A DNA stretch of 64,000 nucleotides from GWE2-40-63 sp050179685 (GTDB taxonomy: Bacteria > Bacteroidota > Bacteroidia > Bacteroidales > SZUA-534): NCBI GenBank assembly GCA_050179685.1, contig JBFXEW010000001.1, forward strand, positions 1-64,000, written 5' to 3'. The translations under genes and the position numbers were made by a program. This document shows, piece by piece, positions 8,202 through 18,029 of the stretch. How positions within the stretch are numbered: position 1 is the stretch's first letter; each line of letters opens with the position of its first letter. The notes below the pieces were generated by a model that was given only the letters and a program-made list of their open reading frames with translations, searched no databases and was not told the origin of the DNA.

Positions 8202-10052
8202 TTACCAGTTCATCAATTGCTTAATAAATGGTTCCAGTTCGTTAGCTACCTGCAGATGTTCGTCCATGCTTGGATGTGCATCACAACCGCTATTCATATT
8301 GTGACTTAAAGCCAGCTTATGAACTTTTATATCGCCTTGTTCGTGACAATAAGCCACAATTCCCGACAGATATTTATCGAGGGCACTAAACAAATAGTTA
8401 TCGGCCATTGGGCTGGTTAAACAAACTATTTGGGCTTGCGGATACTTTGTCCGAACAGTCTCAATAAAATTCACATAAGCACTGCAAAATTTCACAGAGT
8501 CCTGCACACCGTCGTTTTGTCCCAGGCAGATGGTAACCACATCGGCCTGGTATCTGGTAAAATCCCAGGGATAATCACCGGTAGTCATGTTAACCGAATG
8601 GTATATGTCGGGCATTTCGTAGGTAATATCGCAGCAACTGTGAATCATACCAATACCCGAAACCGAAGTAAGCATCCATTGCGCATTTAACCGACGGGCT
8701 ACTTCGGGTCCATAAGAACGGTAGGCATTATGCTGGTCGTACCATTCAGCTGCATTACAGGCAATCTGACTATCGTCGGCTCCATATCCGCAGGTAATAG
8801 AGTTTCCTATAAATTCAATCCGCTGTTCCGGTAAGGGGTCGGGTTCCAATAATTCGTCACAACGAAACCCTGCCAGCTCCAGATATCCAATTCCTGCTTC
8901 AGTATCTTTAAAAATCATAAGGGTGTGTTCCCCGTCGGGTAAATCTTTGGCCAACTCCAGGGTATTCATTTTGTCGGTTGTTTGCATCCGGGTGGGAACA
9001 CCATCGATAAGCACCTGAATGTAATTATGATACGTTCCGTACCGAACCTGATCGTTCAAAAGTACCTGACAATAGGTTCCTGAGAATTTAACCCGAAAGC
9101 CGGTACCGGCGGCATAAAAGCGCGGAGCCAGCGGGTTGGTATAATCGACCCGCCCCAAATACTGAATATTGGGATTCGTTGGTTTTATAACTTCTTCAAT
9201 AATATAAACCCGCCAGTTCTTTACGGAATTGATTGGAGTTGTTACTACATAATCAACAAATCCTGTTTTGGAAAAATCAACAGCAACACCCGAAGCTGGT
9301 TCTATGCTTGCCTCTTCGGAAATCACTATCTCCGGAACTACCGAAGAAAGATTATAGTCGGCGGGTACTTCGATAGTAATGGTGGCATTGTTAAAAACTG
9401 AAGGTCCAGATTGGCCGGGGATAGTATAGCTGATAATATCGGCGTGATAAATTTTTTCGGTTGTTACACTTACCAGCCAGTTTTTTTCAAAACCATTCTC
9501 AGCAGTAACCACATAAGTTACAACCCCCTGACTAAAGTCAAGCTGTTCGCCAGATGCCGGAGCTATTTGCGCTCGTGGCGAAACTTGAATTTCGGGTGCT
9601 AAGGAAGCAAGATCGGTACCCAGCTTAACCTCAATAGATACGGTGGAATCGCCAATTACTGCCGGAGTATGCTGTCGTTTTAAGTAAAATGAAAGTATGT
9701 TGGCTGCGTTACTTTTTTGATGGCTTACGGTAGCTTCCCAGGTTTTTGTGGAATTATCTTCGGCAGTAACAATATAAGAAACGGGGCCTTTACTAAAATC
9801 GACCGTTTGACCCGATGCCGGATTCACCTGAGCATTCTCTGAAACAGTTATTTCGGGAGCTATTTGGGATAAAGAAACCATAGAATCAACCCATACCTGA
9901 ATGGTGGCTCCTTCAGCATCAATTTGTGTTTCCTCAACCTGATTTTCAACAACAAAGGAAAGTATTTGTTTCTCGCTGCTACTTTCATTGGCATCGGTGC
10001 AAGAATAGCAGCTTAAACCAATAACTACCGCAATATATTTTAGTGTTTTCAT
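8202..10052 (-). CDS. CE2-type SGNH acetylesterase with three N-terminal DUF5018-like repeats
   Basis: A 616-residue lipoprotein (lipobox SCYSC, Cys18). Residues about 28-290 are three similar modules of 80-90 residues. Each ends with a pattern of the type IxPASGxxVDFS then VxYxVTAExxxxKxW, which resembles DUF5018-type surface repeats. After them comes a CE2-like esterase: a jelly-roll domain at about 298-400, then the SGNH domain with FIGNSIT (Ser418), GQND (Asn513) and CDAHPS (Asp591, His593). CE2 enzymes deacetylate xylan and mannan oligosaccharides. The repeats probably hold the catalytic domain away from the membrane or bind glycan (inference). It is the second of three esterases in the locus. 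Confidence 0.87.
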   Translation of the reverse strand: MKTLKYIAVVIGLSCYSCTDANESSSEKQILSFVVENQVEETQIDAEGATIQVWVDSMVSLSQIAPEITVSENAQVNPASGQTVDFSKGPVSYIVTAEDNSTKTWEATVSHQKSNAANILSFYLKRQHTPAVIGDSTVSIEVKLGTDLASLAPEIQVSPRAQIAPASGEQLDFSQGVVTYVVTAENGFEKNWLVSVTTEKIYHADIISYTIPGQSGPSVFNNATITIEVPADYNLSSVVPEIVISEEASIEPASGVAVDFSKTGFVDYVVTTPINSVKNWRVYIIEEVIKPTNPNIQYLGRVDYTNPLAPRFYAAGTGFRVKFSGTYCQVLLNDQVRYGTYHNYIQVLIDGVPTRMQTTDKMNTLELAKDLPDGEHTLMIFKDTEAGIGYLELAGFRCDELLEPDPLPEQRIEFIGNSITCGYGADDSQIACNAAEWYDQHNAYRSYGPEVARRLNAQWMLTSVSGIGMIHSCCDITYEMPDIYHSVNMTTGDYPWDFTRYQADVVTICLGQNDGVQDSVKFCSAYVNFIETVRTKYPQAQIVCLTSPMADNYLFSALDKYLSGIVAYCHEQGDIKVHKLALSHNMNSGCDAHPSMDEHLQVANELEPFIKQLMNW

Positions 10053-10108
10053 CTGAAAATTTTTAACTTTTTTACGAAGTTGTGGACCATTTTTTTAATT
10101 CATTAAGC

Positions 10109-12976
10109 TTACAACAAGGTTATTCTTTGTGTAAATCCTTGCCCTTTGTGTATAACCCGAATGAAATAAATACCCGGTTCCTGAGTAAACTGCCTAAGAT
10201 TGATTGACCAGGACTGAATTTCGTGCAAAGCAGGAGGTATTTCGAAAGAACCAATTCTGCTACCCAAAATTGAGTACATTTCAATCTGAACTCTCTCATT
10301 GACCACGGAATCAAAGTCGATTAACACGGTTCCTTTGGTGGGACTAGGATAAACCCGAATTGTTTCGTTTTTATGCGTTGAAGAAATACTTGTATAGCCC
10401 TCTTTTGCAACTACACTTACAAAAACTTTATCGCTATACTCAATGCTGTCGAATACGAGCAGGCTAAAGGTATAATTGCCTTCTACAGTAAATCGAATTT
10501 GGGGGCGAACCAGATTCGTACCCATAAGTTCCGCAGTACTTGTTTCCGGTGCCGATTCCAACTTCCATTGATAGCTTAAAGGGTCATTATCGGCATCGTA
10601 ACTGGCAGACGCATTAAGTTTAAAATATTTGTTGGTTGCACTCATGGTATCATTACCGGCAACAGCTACTGGTTTGTTATTAAATGCACGAATATCGAGT
10701 GTTTTGTAAGCAGGCACACTTTGGTTAAATCCGGACCCAACAGTTAAGCTTACCAGGTAAGTTCCGGCAACATCGGTAGTGAAATTTGCTTTTGCCTGTT
10801 CGGGTGAATTGATAAGCACAGAACTACCCTCCGGTTTTTCTTCAATATTCCACAAATAGCTTTCAATTTCTTCACCATCGGGATCAAAACTGCCGGTTCC
10901 ATCGAGTTCCAATGCGCTATTAATTAATCCTTTTTGATAACCGCTGGTTATGGCAATGGGAGCAGCAGAGCCTATTTTACCAGCAACCAATAAACGACTT
11001 ATCTGCACAAAATGCCCCTGAGTACTGGTTTCCGCTACCGAACGAATATGAACTGTATGTTCCCCATCGCTCAAGCCTTCCTCAATAAGAGCAAAGGCAT
11101 ACCGGGTTCCCCAATCTTCGTTCATATAAGCATCAATTACAATTTTTTCTCCTTCGTCGACCCATAATTCCGCTTTACCGCGTTGATCGCTGTTGTTTTG
11201 GGTAAAAACCACTGAAAAAGCATTGCCCATTACTTTAAAATCGATTTGGTGACCGGGCGTATCGCTGATCCATCCGGCATCGGTAGTTTCCCAACCCTGA
11301 TTGTGTAATGGAATAATATTGTCACTAAAAAATTGAAATGTATTTGCGTAGGTGTTGCTTACCAATGGAACCGGCAAGTTGGTATTAACCGGCGGAAGAT
11401 TCACCGTTGCGGGTAACTCCTGATAAAGACTATCGAGCTGCTGATTAATAAATTGAGCTATATAAGCCATCCCGGCATCATTGGGGTGTAAGCCATCGAC
11501 AAAAATACTGCTCAGGGTAATACCATCTTCAGCTACCTGAGCATCGATTAAATCGGTAAAACTAACCACAGGAATATTATAATATGCTGCAACGGCTTTA
11601 TGACTTTTTTGGGCAGTAGTACCGTTTTCTTGCTTTAAAGTAAGTATCATTATACCCGGAGCATTCTCCTGCTTAATAATCTGCTGCACCAATCCTTCCA
11701 TCATTTTGGTAGCATGCGGTCCTTCAGAATCGTTCACAGCAAACTCTATTACAATGAAATCAGGATTTGCTGCCAGCAGATCGTCGTAAACCCGGTGGGC
11801 ACCAATATCAGAACCAGTTCCTCCCCATCCGGCATTAATAAGCTGCACATTGCTGTTAGGAAAAGTTGTTTTCCACCAGTTGGTTACCAGGTTCGCCCAG
11901 CGTTTCGATTCAGAACTGGCCGCATGTCCGGCTGTTATGGAACCTCCAATAACCCCAATCTTTAAATCTTGACCCTGACGGCCTTTTTCCATTGCTTTAA
12001 AAATGCGGGCCGGTTCGTAACTGAAATAATATTTTTGGAAAAGACCACGAATGTATTGTCCCCATTCCTTTAAATCGGCCTGCTGCCATTCTCCTGTTGA
12101 TGAAGCCGATGGATAGAGGGCTGCGCTTGTTTCATTCTTATCGGCAATTGACCAGCAAAACCAACTTATTCTGTTTTGCTCCATCCATTGCAGGTATTCG
12201 TTCCATGATTCATAATCGAGAGGGCCGTCGCCTGTTGCCAGACAAGCGGCCGATTCAGACACAAAGATGGGAATACCGGCCTGAATGGCGGCATCGCAGC
12301 GGTCGCGTAGCCAGCTACCGTGTGTTCCGGCATAAAAATGCATGGTATACATCAGGTTTTGGTAGCCTGTAATGGGATCGGCCGCAACCAAATGCAAATC
12401 CTGATCCCAATGAGGTGAACCAACCAGAATTATGTTGTCGGAATCGATTGCCCGAATGGTTTTAATAACTTCAATAGCGTAGGCTTTGACCTGTTCCCAG
12501 GTATAATTATCATCGGGTTCGTTGTATATCTCGTAAATTACATGCGGATAATCACCATAAGTTTCAGCCATAAGTTTAAAAAAGGCTTTGGCTTCATTCT
12601 CGAGCAAACCATGGCTGTGCCAGTCAATTATTACATAAATATTTTTGTCGATAGCAGCATCCACTACTGCTTTTATTTTTTGAACTGCTGTCGCTGAATC
12701 TGTCAGATACCCACCATAAGGTTCAACACCCATAGCTGCTCTTACGGCATCAACTTTCCAGTCGTTAACCAGCCAGTTTACCGCTTCAGTATTATAAAAG
12801 CGAGGCCACCAGTTGTGCCAGCCAAAACTCATACCGCGCAATGTAACCGGTTTGTCGGCTGAATCGCACAATTGAGTACCGGAAACTTTTAGCTGGCCGA
12901 ATTTTAAAACCGGTTGAGCAAAACTTACAAAAAAAATAAGATTAAGTATTGCTGTTACTATCAATTGCTTTTTCAT
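10109..12976 (-). CDS. GH5 - SGNH esterase - Ig/PKD - T9SS multi-domain enzyme
   Basis: This 955-residue secreted protein carries two catalytic domains. Residues 1-20 are a signal peptide. Residues 25-315 are GH5, resembling GH5_2, with acid/base EIYNEP (Glu153) and nucleophile FVSES (Glu241). Residues 338-512 are an SGNH/GDSL esterase with all blocks: GGSIT (Ser346), GWGGTGS (383-389), AVND (Asn415) and DGLHPN (Asp494, His497). About 540-670 is a beta-sandwich of binding-module type, 675-870 are two PKD/Ig-like domains, and the last 75 residues are a type IX sorting domain ending in the usual IYFIRV...GQGFTQRI pattern. It should cut the backbone and deacetylate it from one secreted or cell-surface chain. 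Backbone specificity (glucomannan or mannan) is inferred from the locus. Confidence 0.9.
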   Translation of the reverse strand: MKKQLIVTAILNLIFFVSFAQPVLKFGQLKVSGTQLCDSADKPVTLRGMSFGWHNWWPRFYNTEAVNWLVNDWKVDAVRAAMGVEPYGGYLTDSATAVQKIKAVVDAAIDKNIYVIIDWHSHGLLENEAKAFFKLMAETYGDYPHVIYEIYNEPDDNYTWEQVKAYAIEVIKTIRAIDSDNIILVGSPHWDQDLHLVAADPITGYQNLMYTMHFYAGTHGSWLRDRCDAAIQAGIPIFVSESAACLATGDGPLDYESWNEYLQWMEQNRISWFCWSIADKNETSAALYPSASSTGEWQQADLKEWGQYIRGLFQKYYFSYEPARIFKAMEKGRQGQDLKIGVIGGSITAGHAASSESKRWANLVTNWWKTTFPNSNVQLINAGWGGTGSDIGAHRVYDDLLAANPDFIVIEFAVNDSEGPHATKMMEGLVQQIIKQENAPGIMILTLKQENGTTAQKSHKAVAAYYNIPVVSFTDLIDAQVAEDGITLSSIFVDGLHPNDAGMAYIAQFINQQLDSLYQELPATVNLPPVNTNLPVPLVSNTYANTFQFFSDNIIPLHNQGWETTDAGWISDTPGHQIDFKVMGNAFSVVFTQNNSDQRGKAELWVDEGEKIVIDAYMNEDWGTRYAFALIEEGLSDGEHTVHIRSVAETSTQGHFVQISRLLVAGKIGSAAPIAITSGYQKGLINSALELDGTGSFDPDGEEIESYLWNIEEKPEGSSVLINSPEQAKANFTTDVAGTYLVSLTVGSGFNQSVPAYKTLDIRAFNNKPVAVAGNDTMSATNKYFKLNASASYDADNDPLSYQWKLESAPETSTAELMGTNLVRPQIRFTVEGNYTFSLLVFDSIEYSDKVFVSVVAKEGYTSISSTHKNETIRVYPSPTKGTVLIDFDSVVNERVQIEMYSILGSRIGSFEIPPALHEIQSWSINLRQFTQEPGIYFIRVIHKGQGFTQRITLL

Positions 12977-13074
12977 AGCTGTATCTTTCCTGTTTAAAGT
13001 GATTTCTCCATTGCTTTCCGGTACACAAAATTCTCAGTCAATAAAATCTAAATTGATTAAAAACTTTCTAAGCA

Positions 13075-14289
13075 CTATTTCTTTTCTAAACGAAACATAA
13101 GCACGTCGTGTCCGGGTATTGTTGCTTTTAATGTTTTTTTTGTGGTACCATCTGGTTTACCCTCCCAAACATTAAACAAGGTAAAAATTTCTTTGTCGAA
13201 CAACGCTTTTCGTTGACTAAGTTCGTCGTAAAACGGGTTTTCTTCCCAATTAAATTGTAAGCTTGCCGGTTCTGAACTCCGGTTTAGAAAACAAACAGCA
13301 AATGCTTCCGTATCGAGCGGTTTAACCCACACCTCAACCTGGCTGATTATTCCATGTTTGTATCCCTGAATACCTAGTGAATCCTGGTTGATGGCAATGG
13401 CATGCTGATTTGTCAGGATTGCTAGGGTTTCAGCATTCATTTTACGTAAATCGTTGCCGGCAATCAAAGGTGCCGATAACATACACCACATACTGAAATG
13501 AGCCCTATCCTGATTCACTGTCATACCATTACCCACTTCCATCATATCGGGGTCGTTCCAATGGCCTGGTCCGGCCACTTTACGCAACATAGTATTATCG
13601 CGTAAATCGAGTATCTGCAGCACGCCCCATGAATTCCAGGTTCCATGGTCGTAAACACAATCGAAACAATTATAAATATCGCCGGTAGTGCGCCACAAAT
13701 GACCAATTTCTTTTGCCCACTCCCAGGGCTGGTTATCACCCCATTCGCAAATACTTAGAACCATTGGCCTGCCAGCCTGAAACAGGGCATCGCGAATAGT
13801 CAGATAAGCTCCACGGGCATTAAGTCCTTCGGTGTTGCACCAATCGTATTTCAGGTAGTCGATTCCCCAACGAGCATATTGCAGGGCATCCTGATATTCA
13901 TATCCGCGACTTCCGGGCCGACCACCACAAGTTTTCCACCCGGCATCGGAATAAATACCTAACTTTAAGCCTTTGCTGTGCACGTAATCGGCCAGGGCTT
14001 TCATGCCATTCGGGAAGCGGTTTTTATCGGGATGAATAAAACCCAAACTGTCACGCTCGCCATGCCAGCAATCGTCGATGTTTATGTATTCGTAACCTGC
14101 ATCTTTCATACCCGACAACACCATGGCATCGGCCATTTGGCGAATGATGTCCTCGTTTATGTCGCAGGCAAAATGGTTCCAACTGTTCCAGCCCATAGGA
14201 GGTGTTAAAGCCAGATTTTCGAATTTCTGGGCCTGAGCCAGTAAGCTAAAGGCAATTAATATCAGGAATATGCATATCTTAAACTTCAT
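13075..14289 (-). CDS. GH27 alpha-galactosidase
   Basis: A 404-residue secreted GH27 enzyme that removes alpha-1,6-galactose side chains from galactomannan. The signal peptide ends at AQAQ. Family landmarks are clear: TPPMGWNSWN at 29-38, INIDDCW near 70, nucleophile YLKYDWCN (Asp149) and acid/base WRTTGDI (Asp204), followed by WNDPDMMEVGN. The C-terminal beta domain is complete. It lies between the GH26 and GH5-SGNH genes of the mannan locus, which fits de-branching before or during endo-cleavage. There is no lipobox, so it is probably periplasmic. Confidence 0.95.
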   Translation of the reverse strand: MKFKICIFLILIAFSLLAQAQKFENLALTPPMGWNSWNHFACDINEDIIRQMADAMVLSGMKDAGYEYINIDDCWHGERDSLGFIHPDKNRFPNGMKALADYVHSKGLKLGIYSDAGWKTCGGRPGSRGYEYQDALQYARWGIDYLKYDWCNTEGLNARGAYLTIRDALFQAGRPMVLSICEWGDNQPWEWAKEIGHLWRTTGDIYNCFDCVYDHGTWNSWGVLQILDLRDNTMLRKVAGPGHWNDPDMMEVGNGMTVNQDRAHFSMWCMLSAPLIAGNDLRKMNAETLAILTNQHAIAINQDSLGIQGYKHGIISQVEVWVKPLDTEAFAVCFLNRSSEPASLQFNWEENPFYDELSQRKALFDKEIFTLFNVWEGKPDGTTKKTLKATIPGHDVLMFRLEKK

Positions 14290-14333
14290 AATAGCTGCTT
14301 TATAGAATTCTTTAATCGTATTTTAGGACAATA

Positions 14334-15395
14334 CTAAAACCCCCGCATTTTTAACACTTCGTCGGCAGTAAGTACCGATTCTGCATTAAATATTTCATTC
14401 AATTCTTGAAAGGAATTCTCTTTAGTTCCCAAATCGGACCAAAGCATAAACCACGCATAACCCGATTGAATTTTAAGTTCATCAGCCGATGGCATTCGGC
14501 TACATTCTCCAATGGCAAAGGGACGATCTCCAGCAATTTCCTTTATATCGTTGTACCACTCTTGTCGAAAAACCACGCTAGTGTCCCGTTCGGGATAAAT
14601 ATCCAGCGAAACCAAATCAACAAAGTCATCGCCCGGATAAAATTCTTTTAATCCGTGCCAGGGTTTATCGGGACTCCAAACCCAAATGAGGTTGTTTAAC
14701 TGATGTGTTTCAGTATAATAACGAAAGAGCATTTTCCACAGGGCAATAAATCCATCATCTCCTGGTCGGCCACCCCACCAAAACCATTTCCCATTCATTT
14801 CGTGATACGGACGGAATAAAACCGGAATCTGTAATTGCTCCAATTGTTTCAATTCATTGGCCAGCCTATCGACATAAGTTTTCCAAATCTTATTTATTTC
14901 AGTTCCATCGGTAAGCAATTCTCTCCATTGATGGTCGGATAATTTGGTTTGCACGCCCCCGACAAAAGGACAGGGCTCGCCAATGGTCGGGTCGGCCTGG
15001 TGGTAGGTAAGCGTAATAAGACTTCCCCTTTGGTGTTGTTTTACAATTTCAGGGACCAGTAATGGACGATATTTTATGTTGTCGATGTCGTGGGTTGAAT
15101 CGGCAAAACCATAGTCTCCGCCCCAAAGACCCGGATATTTTCCGGTAATTTGAAATATAGAATCACTGTAAACCGACATTTTACCCAGGTAGTTATGTTG
15201 CCCGGAAATAGTATAGCTTCCGTGAATTTGGTAAATAAATTCCAACAAACGTTTTGCCTCAGGGCTTGCATTGGGATTTACCGGTAAGGGAAACACAGCG
15301 GTTTCGGTTGATTTGGATTTATTTCCCGTATTACAGGCTATCATCAATGGGATTAGCATTAAATAAATCCACGGATGCTTTTTTGTTTTTAACAT
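14334..15395 (-). CDS. GH26 beta-mannanase, lipoprotein (first copy)
   Basis: A 353-residue GH26 endo- or exo-beta-1,4-mannanase. The lipobox is at Cys21 (MIAC). The acid/base lies in FRPYHEMNG (Glu199) and the nucleophile in AIGECS (Glu297), with WFWWGGRPGD between them. It lies 12 bp after the epimerase gene and is clearly co-transcribed with it. It differs substantially from the other GH26 of this locus (30457-31563), so the two are not a recent duplication. One probably makes long oligosaccharides and the other mannobiose; the sequence does not say which. Confidence 0.93.
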   Translation of the reverse strand: MLKTKKHPWIYLMLIPLMIACNTGNKSKSTETAVFPLPVNPNASPEAKRLLEFIYQIHGSYTISGQHNYLGKMSVYSDSIFQITGKYPGLWGGDYGFADSTHDIDNIKYRPLLVPEIVKQHQRGSLITLTYHQADPTIGEPCPFVGGVQTKLSDHQWRELLTDGTEINKIWKTYVDRLANELKQLEQLQIPVLFRPYHEMNGKWFWWGGRPGDDGFIALWKMLFRYYTETHQLNNLIWVWSPDKPWHGLKEFYPGDDFVDLVSLDIYPERDTSVVFRQEWYNDIKEIAGDRPFAIGECSRMPSADELKIQSGYAWFMLWSDLGTKENSFQELNEIFNAESVLTADEVLKMRGF

Positions 15396-15407
15396 AGAAT
15401 AATCAAT

Positions 15408-16622
15408 TTAAAAAATTGTCAATTTGTTTTTAACCTTCATTCGCTCAATAATTTCCATGCAAGCCCGGCCATTATGATAGGGGCATTTCCAAAAACCGGC
15501 TTTTTCGTCGGTTTCGTATGGGATTCCCTTTTTATTAACCCGCCAGAACCATTCGCCATTCTTTTTATCGCTTATATAGTTTTTTATAAAATTCCATGAC
15601 GCCAAAGCTTGTTTTACAAAGCGCTCATCGCCAGAAAGCTGGTAAGCATTATAAAAACCAACCAGAGCTTCGGCCTGAGGCCACCAGTGTTTATCAGTGT
15701 CGGTGTTATTGCTGGCTGGTTTATATTCATTATACAAACCTCCATCGGAATCAATGGCTGGCAATACAGCTTCAGCCATAGCAATGGATAGCGGTTTAAC
15801 CTTAGCTATTAATGAAGGATTACCCAATACTTCTGTTGCTTCATATAAAAGCCACGAACACTCAATATCGTGACCAAACGAAATATGATCTCCTTTTAGG
15901 TTCCAGTCCTCATCAAAAAAGAGATTCAAATGAAACGCGGAACTGATAAATTTATCTAAAAACAATCCGATTAGATTTTTTAAGGCATACTGCACCCGCT
16001 GGTTTTTATAAACACGATATAGATGAGTATAGGCCTCTAAAATATGCAGGTGGGTATTCATGGTTTTGCTTTCGTTGGCATCTTTATCGCTCAAACGCAT
16101 ATCGGATAGGTTTTGCCAATTTCGCGATAAAGCTTCAATATATCCATTTTTTTCTTTGTCGAAACTGTGTTTTTCGATTAGTTCAAACAGGGTTACAGCT
16201 TCGTGCAAGGCTGGTTCTTCACCTGTTGCCCGGTAATATTCAACCAGACCATATAAAGCAAACGAAAGAGCATATATTTGTTTGCGCGTATTTAAAGGTT
16301 CCCCGGTGTACGAGAGTTCCCAAAAAACACCGCCATATTGTTTGTCGAAAAAGTAATTGATTAAATAATTGTAAGCTCTTTTGGCCGTTTCGTAATAAGC
16401 CTGATTGCCCGTAAGCCTAAACGCTGCTGAAAAAGTCCACAATACTCGGGCATTTAAAACTGAACCTTTGGGAGCCTCTGTTAAATGTTCATTCAAAAAC
16501 CCAACAGCCCCTATAAAACCTCCATGATTTGTGTCTATGGTGTGCTGCATCCAATAAGGCAAAATATTCTGATGTAGCTCGTTTTTCAGTTCAACATGCA
16601 ATTGAATAAGTTGCTGTTTCAT
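15408..16622 (-). CDS. Cellobiose 2-epimerase (AGE family)
   Basis: A 404-residue cytoplasmic enzyme of the N-acylglucosamine 2-epimerase fold, of cellobiose 2-epimerase type. It should convert mannobiose to mannosyl-glucose. There is no signal peptide. Conserved active-site segments are KTMNTHLHILEAYT (His191, His193), FGHDIECSWLL (His251), KHWWPQAEALVGF (His312) and FWKCPYHNGR (His383), all in the spacing of known cellobiose 2-epimerases. It is 3 bp from the GH5_7 gene upstream and 12 bp from the GH26 gene downstream. Together with the GH130 phosphorylase it forms the mannobiose pathway described for Bacteroides fragilis. Confidence 0.92.
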   Translation of the reverse strand: MKQQLIQLHVELKNELHQNILPYWMQHTIDTNHGGFIGAVGFLNEHLTEAPKGSVLNARVLWTFSAAFRLTGNQAYYETAKRAYNYLINYFFDKQYGGVFWELSYTGEPLNTRKQIYALSFALYGLVEYYRATGEEPALHEAVTLFELIEKHSFDKEKNGYIEALSRNWQNLSDMRLSDKDANESKTMNTHLHILEAYTHLYRVYKNQRVQYALKNLIGLFLDKFISSAFHLNLFFDEDWNLKGDHISFGHDIECSWLLYEATEVLGNPSLIAKVKPLSIAMAEAVLPAIDSDGGLYNEYKPASNNTDTDKHWWPQAEALVGFYNAYQLSGDERFVKQALASWNFIKNYISDKKNGEWFWRVNKKGIPYETDEKAGFWKCPYHNGRACMEIIERMKVKNKLTIF

Positions 16623-16625
16623 TTT

Positions 16626-17942
16626 TTAGGGTATGCGGTTAAATAACTGATTGTATTTACGAATAATGTTTATGGTTGAGCTGTCGCCAGGATACACTGA
16701 ATTCAGGCCTTGCTCTTCCTGTGGTGGATCACCTGAATAAGGATCGCCCGGATTCCAATAGGTATGCCCTTCTATCGGATTGGTAAAACCGCCAAACGTC
16801 CAAAAGTTAGCTCCTGCCAGAACATCATTTTCAGAAACACTTTTGGCAATCTGGCTAAAGCAAAACTCATAATAGGCATCGCGTAATGAAGTAGGGGTTC
16901 CCGGACCAAACTGCTCCAGGTCGCGTGCCATTCCAAACTCTTCAAGTACCAGGGGTTTATTAAGTTTTTTAGCAATTGCAACGTGGTCGTCAAAGTATTT
17001 TTGAACCAGTTGCAACGCTTGCGAAAAGGTTGAGTCAGCTTGTTGATGCTGATACCAGCCCCAGTTCTTTATCCAGATATGGAAAGTTATATAATCGATG
17101 GAAGGAAAAGTGTGAATGGTTTCAAATAATTCAATGGATTCGGAACAGCCTTTTTCACCTTCGTTTCCTGTGGTTACCAAATGGTTTGGATCCAGATTTT
17201 TAATAAATGCAGCCGTATTTTTTATCCAGTTGGTAAAAGGATCGAAATTATCGGTTGCCATGGGACGGGGTTCGTTGGCCAGTTCCCAGGCCATAATGGT
17301 TGGATCGTCGGTATATTTAGTCCCGGTTATGGAATTGGTTCGGGTAACAATAGTTTCAATGTAATGGTTTACCTGCGCTATACAAGGTTGACAGCTGTAA
17401 AACTGTTTCTGATAATTATAAAAGTCGTTCCAGGAATACTGTTCCAGATTGGGGTTTACATAATCGCCATATCCGTTCCAGTTCAGGTATTGTGCCATAC
17501 CACCCGACCATTCCCAGTTATTGGTAAAATAAAGCACGGCAGACATGTCGCGTAATTGCATTTGATGAAGCAAATAATCAAGCCCTTCGTGCAGTTTAGG
17601 GCTATAAACACCAGGCTCTTTAACTAAAGCCGGAGTTACTCGAAAAGGTTGAAAGTCAGGACCTTCGGCACCAACCATAATGCGTAGGTTGTCTATTCCG
17701 TTAGCCTTTAAAAAATCGAGTTCACGAAAAAGCCTTGTGCGGTCGCCTCCAACCGTGTCGGAAGCAATAAGGGCTCCATACCAGTAATTGGTTCCAATAA
17801 ATTGGTAAGGCTTATTGTTTTTTATAAACTGACCGTTTTGAACGGTAATAAATTCAACATTCTTTTTTACATCGGGATGGCATTGGAAAAACAGCAAGCA
17901 GACAAAAAAGCTGCATAGCCATAAAGCGTAAGTTTTAATCAT
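16626..17942 (-). CDS. GH5_7 endo-beta-1,4-mannanase, lipoprotein
   Basis: A 438-residue GH5 subfamily 7 mannanase. The lipobox is FFQC (Cys21). The start of the barrel reads FIGTNYWYGA (48-57). Acid/base is in AWELANEPRP (Glu224) and nucleophile in LVLEEFGMARD (Glu335), both diagnostic of GH5_7. FWTFGG near the end forms the subsite wall. It is the first enzyme gene after the susC-susD-binding-protein group and sits just past a strong terminator-like hairpin (17985-18013), so its expression probably depends on read-through or its own promoter. It probably acts at the cell surface. Confidence 0.94.
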   Translation of the reverse strand: MIKTYALWLCSFFVCLLFFQCHPDVKKNVEFITVQNGQFIKNNKPYQFIGTNYWYGALIASDTVGGDRTRLFRELDFLKANGIDNLRIMVGAEGPDFQPFRVTPALVKEPGVYSPKLHEGLDYLLHQMQLRDMSAVLYFTNNWEWSGGMAQYLNWNGYGDYVNPNLEQYSWNDFYNYQKQFYSCQPCIAQVNHYIETIVTRTNSITGTKYTDDPTIMAWELANEPRPMATDNFDPFTNWIKNTAAFIKNLDPNHLVTTGNEGEKGCSESIELFETIHTFPSIDYITFHIWIKNWGWYQHQQADSTFSQALQLVQKYFDDHVAIAKKLNKPLVLEEFGMARDLEQFGPGTPTSLRDAYYEFCFSQIAKSVSENDVLAGANFWTFGGFTNPIEGHTYWNPGDPYSGDPPQEEQGLNSVYPGDSSTINIIRKYNQLFNRIP

Positions 17943-17984
17943 ACTAATAGATTGGTATAAGGTAAGTTAATCCTTATAGGAAAA

Positions 17985-18013
17985 AATAGTGCAGGATTTA
18001 ATCCTGCACTATT
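17985..18013 (-). terminator. Strong internal terminator/attenuator in the mannan locus
   Basis: A perfect 13-bp stem (17985-17997 with 18001-18013) has a 3-nt loop. On the minus strand it is followed immediately by a run of T (complement of the A run at 17981-17986). It lies 17 bp after the stop of the binding-protein gene and before the GH5_7 gene. Confidence 0.75.
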
Positions 18014-18029
18014 CTTAAAAATCAATGAA

